In this document: one piece after another, positions 17,436 to 26,027 of the stretch
How positions within the stretch are numbered: the stretch's first letter is position 1
Layout: each line of letters begins with the position of its first letter
From: Halanaerobacter jeridensis
Lineage (GTDB): Bacteria > Bacillota > Halanaerobiia > Halobacteroidales > Halobacteroidaceae
Reading direction: 5' to 3'
Assembly: GCF_016908315.1 (NCBI RefSeq)
Contig: NZ_JAFBDQ010000003.1
Coordinates: forward strand, 231,926-295,925
DNA: 64,000 bases
The notes under the pieces: model-generated
What the model saw: only the letters and a program-made list of their open reading frames with translations
Told to the model about the DNA's origin: nothing
The model's database searches: none
Translations under genes and position numbers: made by a program

Positions 17436-18053
17436 CTAATATAAATATTCAATCAATTTATTCTTTTCATCTTTAGTTTTAAATTCAAAATGAATCCCAT
17501 TAAAAAATTTATCTCTTTTTCTTTCCTTCCAAACAATCTTCCCCTGTAATTCATCAAGAGGAAAATTTAAAGAATTTGCATTTAAAATAATAGGATGTTT
17601 AGTATCTAAATCATGCTTAGTAATCAATTTAGCTCCTGAAGCACTTATATCTTCAATAATTCCTTTATAAAATTGTTGGATTCTATTTTCCACAACATAA
17701 TACTCAATTTTCTTATTAATTGTAATCCGCTCATAATCTCTTCTTTCCACTAAACATAATACTTGTCCATCTTTTTTAACTTTACAAGTATAATCATTAT
17801 TTTTTAAAAATTCTTTGACTATTACTGGAATATGATAAATTTCATTTTTTACTTTAAAAATTAAAATTAATTCTCTCTTTTTAGGAGTATACTTATTTAA
17901 ACTAATTTTAATTTGATTACTACTTAATAATACAGTCTCATTAATTTCTACCATAGCTTGTCCTTTAGTTCTGATGTACTTTTTATAAATTTTATTTTGA
18001 TTAAAGAAATCTCTAAAATTAAATTTATGTATTATTTTCACTTCAGACATCAA
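17436..18053 (-). CDS. PilZ-domain c-di-GMP-binding protein
   Basis: This 205-residue protein is of the YcgR/YpfA type. The PilZ domain in the second half carries the RxxxR motif (R105-R109, in RRDYER) and DxSxxG (D135-S137-G140, in EDISASGAKL), the two parts of the c-di-GMP pocket. Residues 1-95 form an N-terminal beta domain of the YcgR-N kind. Such proteins link c-di-GMP levels to motility or surface structures. The gene stands between hup and the ilvE leader, with no obvious functional partner. Confidence 0.85.
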   Translation of the reverse strand: MMSEVKIIHKFNFRDFFNQNKIYKKYIRTKGQAMVEINETVLLSSNQIKISLNKYTPKKRELILIFKVKNEIYHIPVIVKEFLKNNDYTCKVKKDGQVLCLVERRDYERITINKKIEYYVVENRIQQFYKGIIEDISASGAKLITKHDLDTKHPIILNANSLNFPLDELQGKIVWKERKRDKFFNGIHFEFKTKDEKNKLIEYLY

Positions 18054-18166
18054 ATTGCTAACTCCCTTCTTAATTAACTTACAACTATAAAATCTAATCT
18101 AATTATAACAAGCATTTATAAAAAAAGAAAACATTTAATACAAAAAAAGGAAGTTATAAAATAAAA

Positions 18167-18191
18167 ATCAGAGAGGGTTACCCTCTCTGAT
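18167..18191 (-). terminator. Terminator after hup
   Basis: ATCAGAGAGGGT pairs with ACCCTCTCTGAT, followed by TTTTTATTTTAT on the minus strand. It starts 9 bases after the hup stop codon. Confidence 0.88.
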
Positions 18192-18199
18192 CTAAAAAG

Positions 18200-18514
18200 T
18201 TATTTTACATTAACTTTTTCTTTTAGAGATTTACCAGCTTTAAATGCTGGAACAGTTCTAGCAGGAATCTGAATTTCCTCTCCAGTTTGAGGATTACGTC
18301 CCTTTCTAGCACTACGATCTCTTACTTCAAAACTACCAAATCCAATTAATTGGATTTTAGCTCTTTCATCTTCAGATTTTTTAGCTTCTGCCTCCAAATC
18401 TTCAGAAATAACGTCTAACATAGCATCAAGAGTTTCTTTAGTGTCTTTTTTAGTTTGACCAGTTTTGTCTGCAATCTGGTCTACTAGATCAGTTTTAGTA
18501 ATATTGTTCGCCAC
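18200..18514 (-). CDS. hup: HU-family DNA-binding protein
   Basis: HU is a small basic histone-like protein that bends and compacts DNA as a dimer. The protein has the conserved [21 protein letters not shown] arm and [16 protein letters not shown] end. It is about 104 residues against the usual 90 because of a charged insert ([13 protein letters not shown]) before the beta arm. The longest frame begins at a GTG within the Shine-Dalgarno sequence AGGGGGTG. The second GTG, at 18514, has a six-base spacing and gives the expected N-terminus (M)[14 protein letters not shown]. As in Bacillus, it follows spoIVA. A CATACTA box upstream resembles a forespore promoter element. Confidence 0.93.
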   Translation of the reverse strand: MANNITKTDLVDQIADKTGQTKKDTKETLDAMLDVISEDLEAEAKKSEDERAKIQLIGFGSFEVRDRSARKGRNPQTGEEIQIPARTVPAFKAGKSLKEKVNVK

Positions 18515-18633
18515 AAAATTCACCCCCTATTAAGCCTTTGTTATTAGTATGCCACAGATAAATTTCTAGATACCCTCTATTATTCCTGCATTTTTTAATA
18601 ATTTTTTTAAAAAAACCCAAAAAAAATAAAAAC

Positions 18634-18650
18634 CCGGCCCACAAGACCGG
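18634..18650 (-). terminator. Terminator after spoIVA
   Basis: CCGGTC pairs with GGCCGG around a five-base loop, followed by a long T-rich stretch (GTTTTTATTTTTTTT). It starts 8 bases after the spoIVA stop codon. Confidence 0.82.
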
Positions 18651-18657
18651 AAAAAAA

Positions 18658-20136
18658 TTACAATATAATACATATAAGTCCTCCGCTTCCTTCATTTACA
18701 ATCTTTTGCAAAGTATCTCTTAATTTATCTTGAGCATTAACAGGCATCCTATATAACTTATTATTAATCCCATCTTTTACAAGTTCATGGAGGGAGCGCC
18801 CCAAAAAATCCGATTCCCAAACTGCTTCCGGATTTTCTTCAAATTCATTCTCAAAAAAAGCAATTAATTCTTCACATTGTTTTTCTGTACCTACAACAGG
18901 TGATACCTCCGTTTCTACATCAGCTCTTATCAAATGTAAAGAAGGAGCAGAAGCATGTAATTTAACTCCAAAATGACCTCCTCGATTAATCTTAGTTGGT
19001 TCATCAAATACCATATCTTCTAAATCTGGAGTAACAATCCCATATCCTTCTTGTTTAGCTTGATCTAAAGCCTCAGCAACTCTACTATATTCTTCTTTAA
19101 CTTGGCTTAAATCTTGAATTAAATTAAATAAATGACGAGCATCATCAATTTGTAAATCAGTTTTCTCCTCCAGAATTTTATAAAATAAATTAGCTTCTAA
19201 TTGATAATCAACTGTAGCAATACCATTCCCTAAATCTAAATCTATAACTTCAACCTCACCTGCATGTTCGTTTTCTCTTAAACTTCGTGCAAAATGATCT
19301 ACATCTCGAATAGTATTGAGATTCACAATTGCTTCATTAAGTCCGTTATCAATTTCTTCATTCAACCAGTGGTCATTTTCTAATTCTTCTAACCAGATTG
19401 GTAATTCAATATTAACTTCTCTAAGGGGGAATTCATATAATACTTCACGTAGTAACTCATTAATATCTTTAGTCCTTAAATTAATACAGTCAACAGGAAT
19501 TACTTTTTTATTATATTCCTCTTCTAATTCTGCAGCTAATTGCTGAGTTTTTTGACTTTCTGGCTGAGCAGAATTTAAAGCAATTATAAACGGCTTATCT
19601 ATATTTTTTAATTCATTTATAACTCTTTTCTCTGCTGCCACATAATTATCACGTTCTAAATCAGTAATAGTACCATCAGTAGTTACTACTAAGGCAATTG
19701 TAGAATGATCATTTACAACTTTTTGAGTCCCAACTTCTGCAGCCTTTTGAAAGGAAATGGCTTCTTCAAACCAAGGCGTAGTTACTAATCGGGGACCAGA
19801 TTCCTCTTCATAACCTAAAGCTCCTTCAACTTTATAACCAACGCAATCAACTAAGCGTACATTAAAATTAACATTTTCATCTAAAGCCACCTTAGTCGCC
19901 TGATTAGGCACAAATTTAGGTTCAGTGGTCATAATAGTTTTACCTTCCCCACTTTGGGGTAACTCATCTTGAGCTCTTTCCTTGTCATACTGATCATCCA
20001 TATTAGGTAATACTAACGAATCCATGAATTTTTTAATAAAGGTCGATTTTCCCGTCCTAACAGGACCTACAACTCCAATATAAATATCACCATTTGTTCT
20101 ATTTGCAATGTCTTGGTAAATATTAAATTTTCCCAT
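18658..20136 (-). CDS. spoIVA: Stage IV sporulation protein A, spore coat morphogenetic ATPase
   Basis: The 492-residue protein is the same length as Bacillus SpoIVA. The Walker A motif GPVRTGKST lies at residues 24-32 and the TRAFAC-like VRLVDCVGYKV follows near 92. The C-terminal domain ends in GSGGLICIIL, the hydrophobic tail needed to anchor the polymer to the forespore surface through SpoVM. SpoIVA is made in the mother cell, hydrolyses ATP and assembles the basement layer of the coat. Two hairpin-bearing spacers flank it. Its presence is strong evidence for endospore formation. Confidence 0.97.
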   Translation of the reverse strand: MGKFNIYQDIANRTNGDIYIGVVGPVRTGKSTFIKKFMDSLVLPNMDDQYDKERAQDELPQSGEGKTIMTTEPKFVPNQATKVALDENVNFNVRLVDCVGYKVEGALGYEEESGPRLVTTPWFEEAISFQKAAEVGTQKVVNDHSTIALVVTTDGTITDLERDNYVAAEKRVINELKNIDKPFIIALNSAQPESQKTQQLAAELEEEYNKKVIPVDCINLRTKDINELLREVLYEFPLREVNIELPIWLEELENDHWLNEEIDNGLNEAIVNLNTIRDVDHFARSLRENEHAGEVEVIDLDLGNGIATVDYQLEANLFYKILEEKTDLQIDDARHLFNLIQDLSQVKEEYSRVAEALDQAKQEGYGIVTPDLEDMVFDEPTKINRGGHFGVKLHASAPSLHLIRADVETEVSPVVGTEKQCEELIAFFENEFEENPEAVWESDFLGRSLHELVKDGINNKLYRMPVNAQDKLRDTLQKIVNEGSGGLICIIL

Positions 20137-20232
20137 TCTTTTTCCTCCTTTATACTACCACTTAGCGCTAATAACCTATCTAAGAAGTATCATTATATAT
20201 ATATGGCAGACAACTTAAAATATTACTTTATT

Positions 20233-20449
20233 ATCTATATTTAGTTTCACCTAAGGGTGAAACTTAATAGTGATCAGTAATGAGAAAAGAGTGATGAGTA
20301 GAAAATCAAGAACAAAGTCAAAATCAAGTTCAAAACTTATTATCTTAGAGGTGTATATTTTTAAAGCGTTGATTTTATGGTTTTGACTCATTACTGATTA
20401 CTATTTACTAGTTACTATAAAGTGTTACGACAGTGCCACTTCATATAAG
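20233..20449. mobile_element. MITE-like element, divergent copy 1
   Basis: This spacer between gpsA and spoIVA (362 bases, no gene) contains an element with the same plan as the copies at 21565-21742 and 40315-40528. It has a left end with a GTTTCACC/GGTGAAAC hairpin, a right end with an AGTG...CACT hairpin (CAGTGCCACTTCATATA), and inner inverted arms (GTAATGAGAAAAGAGTGATG against CTCATTACTGATTAC). Sequence identity to the other two copies is much lower, so it is an older or different subfamily member. Confidence 0.6.
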
Positions 20450-20468
20450 TTTGGAGGAAAAAGAAAAC

Positions 20469-20488
20469 GGAGCCCTTTTACAGGCTCC
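20469..20488 (-). terminator. Terminator after gpsA
   Basis: GGAGCC pairs with GGCTCC around an eight-base loop and is followed on the minus strand by TTTTCTTTTT. It starts 10 bases after the gpsA stop. Confidence 0.82.
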
Positions 20489-20498
20489 ATTAAATAAT

Positions 20499-21527
20499 TT
20501 ACCAAGATTGTTCTTTGGCTACTTCTTCTATTTCATGTTTCTTTCCCCGCATCATCAAATCATTAACAGACTGACGAGGATCTTTATCATTAAATAATAT
20601 ATTATAAACCTGATTAGAAATTGGCATATCAATTCCATGTTTCTCTGCTACTTCATAAACAGCTTTAGCAGTTTTGACTCCTTCTGCTACCATTTTCATC
20701 TCATCTAAAGCTTCTTCCAAAGACTTACCGGCTCCGATTTTATAACCTAATCTTCTATTTCTACTGTGTTGACTAGTACAAGTAACAATTAGGTCTCCTA
20801 ATCCAGTCAATCCAGCAAAAGTCATCGATTTAGCTCCCAGTTCTACTCCTAAACGCTTAATTTCAGTAATTCCTCGCGTTACCAAAGCTGCCAAGGCGTT
20901 ATCTCCATAGCCTAAACCAGAAGCAATACCAGCACCAATAGCAATGATATTTTTTACAGCTGCACCTAACTCAACTCCTACTGCATCTGGATTAGTATAG
21001 ACCCTTAGCTGGTCATTCATAAACATATCTTGAACCTGCTGGGCCATTTTTTTATCTTCATTAGCTGCTACAACTGTGGTTGGATGATTTTTAATTACTT
21101 CTTCGGCATGACTTGGTCCGCTTAAAACAGTAATTTTATCTTCAAACTCTGCTGGTAATTCTTGTGCTAATACTTCTGACATTCTTAAATATGTATTCTC
21201 TTCTAATCCTTTAGTAGCACTCACAACTAATGTATCTGTCTCTAATACCTCTGCTAAGTCTTTAGCAGCCTTGCGAACAGCATGAGACGGTACAACTACT
21301 ACGACTGCTTCTGCTCCGTTCACAGCCTCTTTAAGATCCGTAGTAGCTTTTAATTGCTCAGGTAATTTAACATCAGGTAAATATGAATTTATATGGTCTT
21401 GATTTATTTCATCTACCTTTTCTTGTGATAAATCATAAATCTGAACTTGATAGTTATTATTATGCAGTACTTGGGCCAAAGCTGTACCCCAACTACCTCC
21501 TCCAATAACTGCAACTTTTTTGCTCAT
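20499..21527 (-). CDS. gpsA: Glycerol-3-phosphate dehydrogenase [NAD(P)+]
   Basis: The 342-residue enzyme has the N-terminal nucleotide-binding motif VIGGGSWGTALAQVL and the conserved LSGPSHAEEV, GVELGAAVKNIIAIG (with the catalytic lysine) and FAGLTGLGDLIVTC blocks. It makes sn-glycerol 3-phosphate, the acceptor used by PlsY, whose gene lies directly upstream. The plsY-gpsA-spoIVA order is common in Clostridia. A MITE-like element sits on each side of gpsA. Confidence 0.95.
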   Translation of the reverse strand: MSKKVAVIGGGSWGTALAQVLHNNNYQVQIYDLSQEKVDEINQDHINSYLPDVKLPEQLKATTDLKEAVNGAEAVVVVVPSHAVRKAAKDLAEVLETDTLVVSATKGLEENTYLRMSEVLAQELPAEFEDKITVLSGPSHAEEVIKNHPTTVVAANEDKKMAQQVQDMFMNDQLRVYTNPDAVGVELGAAVKNIIAIGAGIASGLGYGDNALAALVTRGITEIKRLGVELGAKSMTFAGLTGLGDLIVTCTSQHSRNRRLGYKIGAGKSLEEALDEMKMVAEGVKTAKAVYEVAEKHGIDMPISNQVYNILFNDKDPRQSVNDLMMRGKKHEIEEVAKEQSW

Positions 21528-21564
21528 TAAAAAATCACTCCCAACTCATAATAGTTAAATATTG

Positions 21565-21742
21565 TCTATATAAAGTTTCACTTTCAGTGAAACTTTATAG
21601 CTAGAAGTAAGTAGCTAGGAGCTAGTAGTTAAAAACATAAAATTAAATTCAAAGCTGTGAACTGTTTTATGGTTTTGAATTTACTACTAGCTACTAGCTT
21701 TTATCTACTAGCTAGTGGCACGATAGTGCCACTTTATATAGA
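21565..21742. mobile_element. MITE-like element, copy 2
   Basis: The element runs from TCTATATAAAGTTTCACT to AGTGCCACTTTATATAGA, imperfect terminal inverted repeats of about 18 bases. Each end forms its own small hairpin (AAAGTTTCACT/AGTGAAACTTT and AGTGGCAC/GTGCCACT). The interior is a long inverted repeat of AGCTAGTAGTTA-like arms meeting at TTCAAAGCTGTGAACTGTTT. It is more than 90% identical by eye to the reverse complement of the copy at 40315-40528, apart from a 36-base insertion there. No ORF is present. Confidence 0.8.
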
Positions 21743-21748
21743 TTAAAA

Positions 21749-22348
21749 TTAATCATTCGGCCAGCTAATTTTATTTTCATTACCATTTAATAAACGATTG
21801 ATATTGTCTTTATGACTATAAATTACAAAAGCCGAAATTAAAACCCCAAAAATGATTATAAAATTTGGTTTACCAAAAGCAAACATTAAAATAGGTAAAA
21901 TTACTGCTCCTGTAATAGAACCTAATGAAACATATCGTGTTAACAAAATAATAGTAAACCAAATTGCTCCTACAATTAAAACTTCCACTGGAGCAAGACT
22001 TCCTAATACTCCTACTGAAGTAGCTACACCACGACCTCCATCAAATTTCAAGAAAATAGATAAATTGTGACCTACAATAGCCATAACTCCTGCTAATAAA
22101 ATTAATAATTCAGATGATTGACCTAAAACCATTTGCGCTATTTTAACCGCCGCTACTCCTTTACCAATATCTAATAAAGCAACTAATAAGCCAAATCCTA
22201 ACCCCATTAAACGATAAGCATTAGTAGCCCCAGTATTACCACTACCTTGATCACGAATATCTTTTCCGGTAACTAATTTACCTACTATTAAGCCAAAAGG
22301 AATAGAACCTAATAAATAAGCAACTGCTAGAACTAATAAAATCTTAAT
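21749..22348 (-). CDS. plsY: Glycerol-3-phosphate acyltransferase PlsY, apparent ATT start
   Basis: PlsY transfers the acyl group of acyl-phosphate to glycerol 3-phosphate, the first step of phospholipid synthesis. The full family N-terminus is encoded upstream of the first in-frame ATG (22207). It comprises KIKILLVLAVAYLLGSIPFG, then the GSGNTGATNA motif, followed by the second motif FDGGRGVATSVG. No ATG, GTG or TTG occurs in this frame between the preceding stop codon and that region. An ATT at 22348 follows GAGGGGGAG with six-base spacing and gives 199 residues, the normal length. A start at 22207 would delete the first membrane helix and an active-site motif. It lies 17 bases downstream of der. 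Confidence 0.85.
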   Translation of the reverse strand: MKILLVLAVAYLLGSIPFGLIVGKLVTGKDIRDQGSGNTGATNAYRLMGLGFGLLVALLDIGKGVAAVKIAQMVLGQSSELLILLAGVMAIVGHNLSIFLKFDGGRGVATSVGVLGSLAPVEVLIVGAIWFTIILLTRYVSLGSITGAVILPILMFAFGKPNFIIIFGVLISAFVIYSHKDNINRLLNGNENKISWPND

Positions 22349-22365
22349 TTTAATCTCCCCCTCGT

Positions 22366-23682
22366 TTACCTATTTTTAAATTTCATGCGAATAGGTGTTC
22401 CTTCAAAACCAAAAGCCTCACGTAACTCATTTTCTAAATAACGTTTATAAGAAAAATGTACTAATTCTTTATCATTAACAAAGAAGACGAAAAATGGTGG
22501 TTTAACACTTGGCTGAGTAGCATAATAAATTTTTAATCTTTTCCCCTGCTTATTAGATGGTGGTTGATTCATTGCCACTGCTTCCTCTATTACATTATTT
22601 AAAACTTTTGTTTCTACTCTTTTAGCACATTGGTCCGCTACATAATCGATAATATCTAAAATTTCTATTACCCGCTGCCCAGTTAAAGCTGAAACAAAAG
22701 TTACTGGAGCATAATTTAGAAATCCTAATTCATATCTAAGACCTTCAATGTAGCGATCCATAGTTTTGTTATCTTTTTCAACTAAATCCCACTTATTAAA
22801 AACTACTATAACACCTTTCCCTTGCTCATGAGCATAACCTGCTACCTTTTTATCTTGGTGAGTAATCCCTTCATCAGCATCAATAACTACTAATGAAACA
22901 TCAGAACGATCGATTGCTTTAAGAGCCCTTATTACACTATATTTTTCTACACCAGGTATTACTTTTCCTTTTTTTCTTATTCCCGCTGTATCAATAATTA
23001 CATATTCATTATCTTGATCACGAAACGGTGTATCAATCGCATCTCTTGTGGTCCCTGAAACATCACTAACCACAACTCTATCTTCACCTAAAACCCTGTT
23101 CACTAAAGAAGACTTTCCTACATTAGGACGTCCAATCACAGAAAACTTCGTCTTATTTTCATCATAAGGGTCACTTTCTACATCAGAAAAATGACTAATT
23201 ATTTTATCAAGCAAGTCACCTGTTCTCAATCCATGTTCTGCTGATACTAATTGTACATCTTCAAAACCTAATTCATAAAACTCATACTTATCCATTTCTG
23301 CTTGTTCATTATTTTCAGCCTTATTTGCAGTTAAAATAACCGGTTTTTCAGTCTGTCTTAAATAATTAGCAATTTCACGGTCATCATTAGTCAATCCCTC
23401 TCTAACATCTACTAAAAACAGAATAACATCTGCCTCTTCAATAGCAATTTCTGTTTGATAATGCATCTTATCTTTTAATTTTGTTTCTTTATTAAATTCA
23501 ATGCCACCTGTATCAACTAACAAAAATGGTCTTCCTAACCATTCTGTCTCCTCATATAATCTATCTCTTGTGACATTAGGTGTATCCTCTACAATTGATC
23601 TACGTTCACCAATAATTCGATTAAACAAAGTTGATTTACCTACATTAGGTCGACCTACAATTGCTACTACTGGTTTTCTCAT
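22366..23682 (-). CDS. der: Ribosome-assembly GTPase Der (EngA)
   Basis: The 438-residue protein has the two tandem GTPase domains unique to Der. The first P loop GRPNVGKST is at residues 10-18 with DTGG and NKAE, and the second (IGRPNVGKSSL) is near 184 with DTAGIRKKGK and NKWD. A C-terminal KH-like domain starts near 350. Der is essential for 50S subunit maturation. It lies between the DUF512 protein and plsY with gaps of 1 and 17 bases, a conserved clostridial arrangement. Confidence 0.97.
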   Translation of the reverse strand: MRKPVVAIVGRPNVGKSTLFNRIIGERRSIVEDTPNVTRDRLYEETEWLGRPFLLVDTGGIEFNKETKLKDKMHYQTEIAIEEADVILFLVDVREGLTNDDREIANYLRQTEKPVILTANKAENNEQAEMDKYEFYELGFEDVQLVSAEHGLRTGDLLDKIISHFSDVESDPYDENKTKFSVIGRPNVGKSSLVNRVLGEDRVVVSDVSGTTRDAIDTPFRDQDNEYVIIDTAGIRKKGKVIPGVEKYSVIRALKAIDRSDVSLVVIDADEGITHQDKKVAGYAHEQGKGVIVVFNKWDLVEKDNKTMDRYIEGLRYELGFLNYAPVTFVSALTGQRVIEILDIIDYVADQCAKRVETKVLNNVIEEAVAMNQPPSNKQGKRLKIYYATQPSVKPPFFVFFVNDKELVHFSYKRYLENELREAFGFEGTPIRMKFKNR

Positions 23683-23683
23683 T

Positions 23684-25021
23684 TTAACCCCTCCTGCTTT
23701 CTAAAACTATTTCTACTAAATCTTGAGCAGTAGTATCTACTTTAATTACTTTTTGATCTATTTTTTCTTTAAACTGCTCCCAACTTAAATCATCTAAAAA
23801 TAAATTATCATCATTTAATAAAATATCAGGTACTAACATTAAATCTCCCAAGTCACTTTCAGTTTCTTGAAGCTGCTTCAAAATATCTTGTCCTGTCAAT
23901 AAACCTGTAACAGTTACTTGAGAACCAAAAAAATCATTTTCCATGACTAAGGCTTCTAATTCTAAATTATCTATTTTATTTAATTGATTAATAATCGGCT
24001 TTAGCGATTCAAATCCTAATTCACCTGTAAGTAAAGTTATTTTTCTCTCAGTTTCTATTTCTTCTGGAAGATTTTCTTTTAGTTCTTCAAACTCATTTCT
24101 TAATAATCTCACCATTCCTACCCCATTCTCTAACTGGGGAAAATCATCATAACGTTCTTCCTTAGGAATTTCTTCTCCTGCTAATAAATAAAATTCATCT
24201 GCTAAATAAACAAAACTACTACCAAACTCATCTTGAAATTGAGTTTGGTATTCTTCCACCATTGTAATTACTTCTTTTGCCTCTTCAGCAGTGAAAGAAC
24301 GCAAGTCAGCTAAACCTTCTCTATATTTAGTTAAACCTACAGGTACAATAGCTAAAGACCTCACCTGAGGAGCAAATTCCCCTAAATCTTCAATTGTCTT
24401 TCTTAAATATTGTCCATCATTAACCCCAGGACAAAGTACAACTTGAGTATTGACTTCAATTCCTGCTGTCACTAATTCTTCGACCTGTTCTAAAATTTTC
24501 CCAGCATTTTTATTGTTTAGCATCTGCTTTCTTACTTCAGCATTAGTACTGTGCACAGAAATATTTATTGGGCTCAAATGCATTCGTTTAATTCTATTAA
24601 ATTCTTCACTGGACAGATTAGTTAAAGTTGTATAACTACCTTTTAAAAAGGAAAAACGGTAATCATCATCTTTAATACTTAAAGTATTTCTACATTCATC
24701 TGGCATTTGGTCCACAAAACAAAAAATACAATTATTATGACAGGTTTTCAAACCATCAAAAACAATATCAGAAAATTCAATTCCTAATTCTTCATCAAAA
24801 CCTTTTTCTACTTCTATAACCCAATATTCTCCACTTTCTTTGACTACTTCTAACTCCAAATAATTATCAGTTACTAAAAATTTATAATCAATATAATCAC
24901 TTAATACTTGTCCATCAATTTTAACTAGTTTATCTCCTGCTTCTAAATCAATCTCGTCAGCAATACTATTTTCTTTTATTCCTTCTATTTCAATATAGCT
25001 ATTTATTTCTTCTTGTTCCAT
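23684..25021 (-). CDS. DUF512 radical SAM protein with PDZ domain
   Basis: The 445-residue protein starts with a PDZ-like domain (EGIKENSIADEIDLEAGDKLV) and continues with the radical SAM cluster motif Cx3Cx2C (C94, C98, C101 in CHNNCIFC), then FVDQMP. The DUF512 domain fills the C-terminal half. The family is found next to der in most Clostridia; the reaction is not known. The annotated frame can begin at a GTG inside the Shine-Dalgarno AGAGGTG, but the ATG at 25021 has correct spacing. Sporulation-linked DUF3189 genes lie directly upstream. Confidence 0.9.
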   Translation of the reverse strand: MEQEEINSYIEIEGIKENSIADEIDLEAGDKLVKIDGQVLSDYIDYKFLVTDNYLELEVVKESGEYWVIEVEKGFDEELGIEFSDIVFDGLKTCHNNCIFCFVDQMPDECRNTLSIKDDDYRFSFLKGSYTTLTNLSSEEFNRIKRMHLSPINISVHSTNAEVRKQMLNNKNAGKILEQVEELVTAGIEVNTQVVLCPGVNDGQYLRKTIEDLGEFAPQVRSLAIVPVGLTKYREGLADLRSFTAEEAKEVITMVEEYQTQFQDEFGSSFVYLADEFYLLAGEEIPKEERYDDFPQLENGVGMVRLLRNEFEELKENLPEEIETERKITLLTGELGFESLKPIINQLNKIDNLELEALVMENDFFGSQVTVTGLLTGQDILKQLQETESDLGDLMLVPDILLNDDNLFLDDLSWEQFKEKIDQKVIKVDTTAQDLVEIVLESRRG

Positions 25022-25108
25022 CTTTCTCACCTCTAATTAATTCATATCCATTATTACATTATCTTATAATAATCGCTAATAGTCAAGGGATAAAGAGAAA
25101 CTTTGTAT

Positions 25109-25573
25109 TTAATCAATGTTTCTCAACTTGGCTTTAACTTGCGATACTAGATTATCATATTCTGGATATAACTTTTGTAATGTATAAGTTACTATTGGAC
25201 GCCCTAAACTTACTAGTCCCAGCCGACGTGATAGAAAACCTCCTATTTTAGTAAAAGAACTAACATAAGGTAATGCTGCTACTAAAATTATTTCTTCCGT
25301 TTTAATATTAAATAACTTCAAATAATCTAGTAAAAACTCTTTAATTAATTCTCTTTTAGAACCTAATCCTAAAACATAAACTAAATTCCCAAATTCATCT
25401 GCTCCATAAAAAAAAGGACGCCCTAATTCTTTCTTAGAAATCTTATCATAAAGTGCTAAGTCATTAATCTGCTTTTTACTTGGCACTCCCTTGCTCACTA
25501 ATTGACCAGTATGAATGGCAGCTGCTAAAACCGAAGAATGGGTTCCCCCATAACAATAATAAATGATTTTCAT
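25109..25573 (-). CDS. DUF3189 family protein
   Basis: This 154-residue protein starts MKIIYYCYGGTHSSVLAAA, the N-terminal signature of DUF3189. Other blocks are HTGQLVSKGVPSKKQINDLALYD and GADEFGNLVYVLGLGSKREL. The glycine-Thr-His-Ser loop after the first beta strand looks like a nucleotide or phosphate-binding site, but no activity is established. The family is confined to spore formers and accompanies YIEGIA. Its ATG overlaps the stop of the upstream paralogue by one base. Confidence 0.85.
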   Translation of the reverse strand: MKIIYYCYGGTHSSVLAAAIHTGQLVSKGVPSKKQINDLALYDKISKKELGRPFFYGADEFGNLVYVLGLGSKRELIKEFLLDYLKLFNIKTEEIILVAALPYVSSFTKIGGFLSRRLGLVSLGRPIVTYTLQKLYPEYDNLVSQVKAKLRNID

Positions 25574-26016
25574 TAATCTATTTCTATCCTCTCTTTGATT
25601 TCTTCTACTAATTTGTTGATTTTAGATCTTTCAGCAATAATTCCTTTTTTAAGCAATAAAAATCCTAAACCTTGGAGTTTGAAATCAATTGCTTTTAAAC
25701 CTAAATTAATAGATGAATTATAGATTGAATCAATATTTATCAAAATAACTTCTTCTTGAATAGAATATATATTATTTAAAGCAGTAATCAAATTAAGTAT
25801 TATATTATTTTGTCCATAACATCCTAAAGCGATAACTTGACAATTATCAGAACTATTCCCTAAATAACAAAGATTATTCTTAAATAAATCATCATCTTCT
25901 AAAAATATATCCTCTATTTTTTTTGTTATCTGCTCTGAATTAATATAATTCAAATAACTGTAAGCAATCCATTTTGCTAATTTGTTGTCTCGACTACTAT
26001 AAAAAATAATTTTCAT
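25573..26016 (-). CDS. Divergent DUF3189-like paralogue
   Basis: This 147-residue protein has the same opening strand as its neighbour (MKIIFYSSRDNKLAKWIAYSYLN) and a matching secondary-structure pattern, but it lacks the GGTHSS loop. It seems to be a tandem paralogue that lost the putative binding site, or a partner in a heterodimer. The genes overlap by one base, which favours equal production. The assignment to DUF3189 is by position and fold pattern only. Confidence 0.65.
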   Translation of the reverse strand: MKIIFYSSRDNKLAKWIAYSYLNYINSEQITKKIEDIFLEDDDLFKNNLCYLGNSSDNCQVIALGCYGQNNIILNLITALNNIYSIQEEVILINIDSIYNSSINLGLKAIDFKLQGLGFLLLKKGIIAERSKINKLVEEIKERIEID

Positions 26017-26027
26017 TTTTTAAACTC

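Noticed and set aside
18495..18695. 66-codon minus-strand frame overlapping the hup start and the spoIVA end
   Set aside because: It spans the spoIVA terminator and both neighbouring genes in another frame, and its Phe/Lys-rich product is what T-rich terminator DNA encodes by chance.
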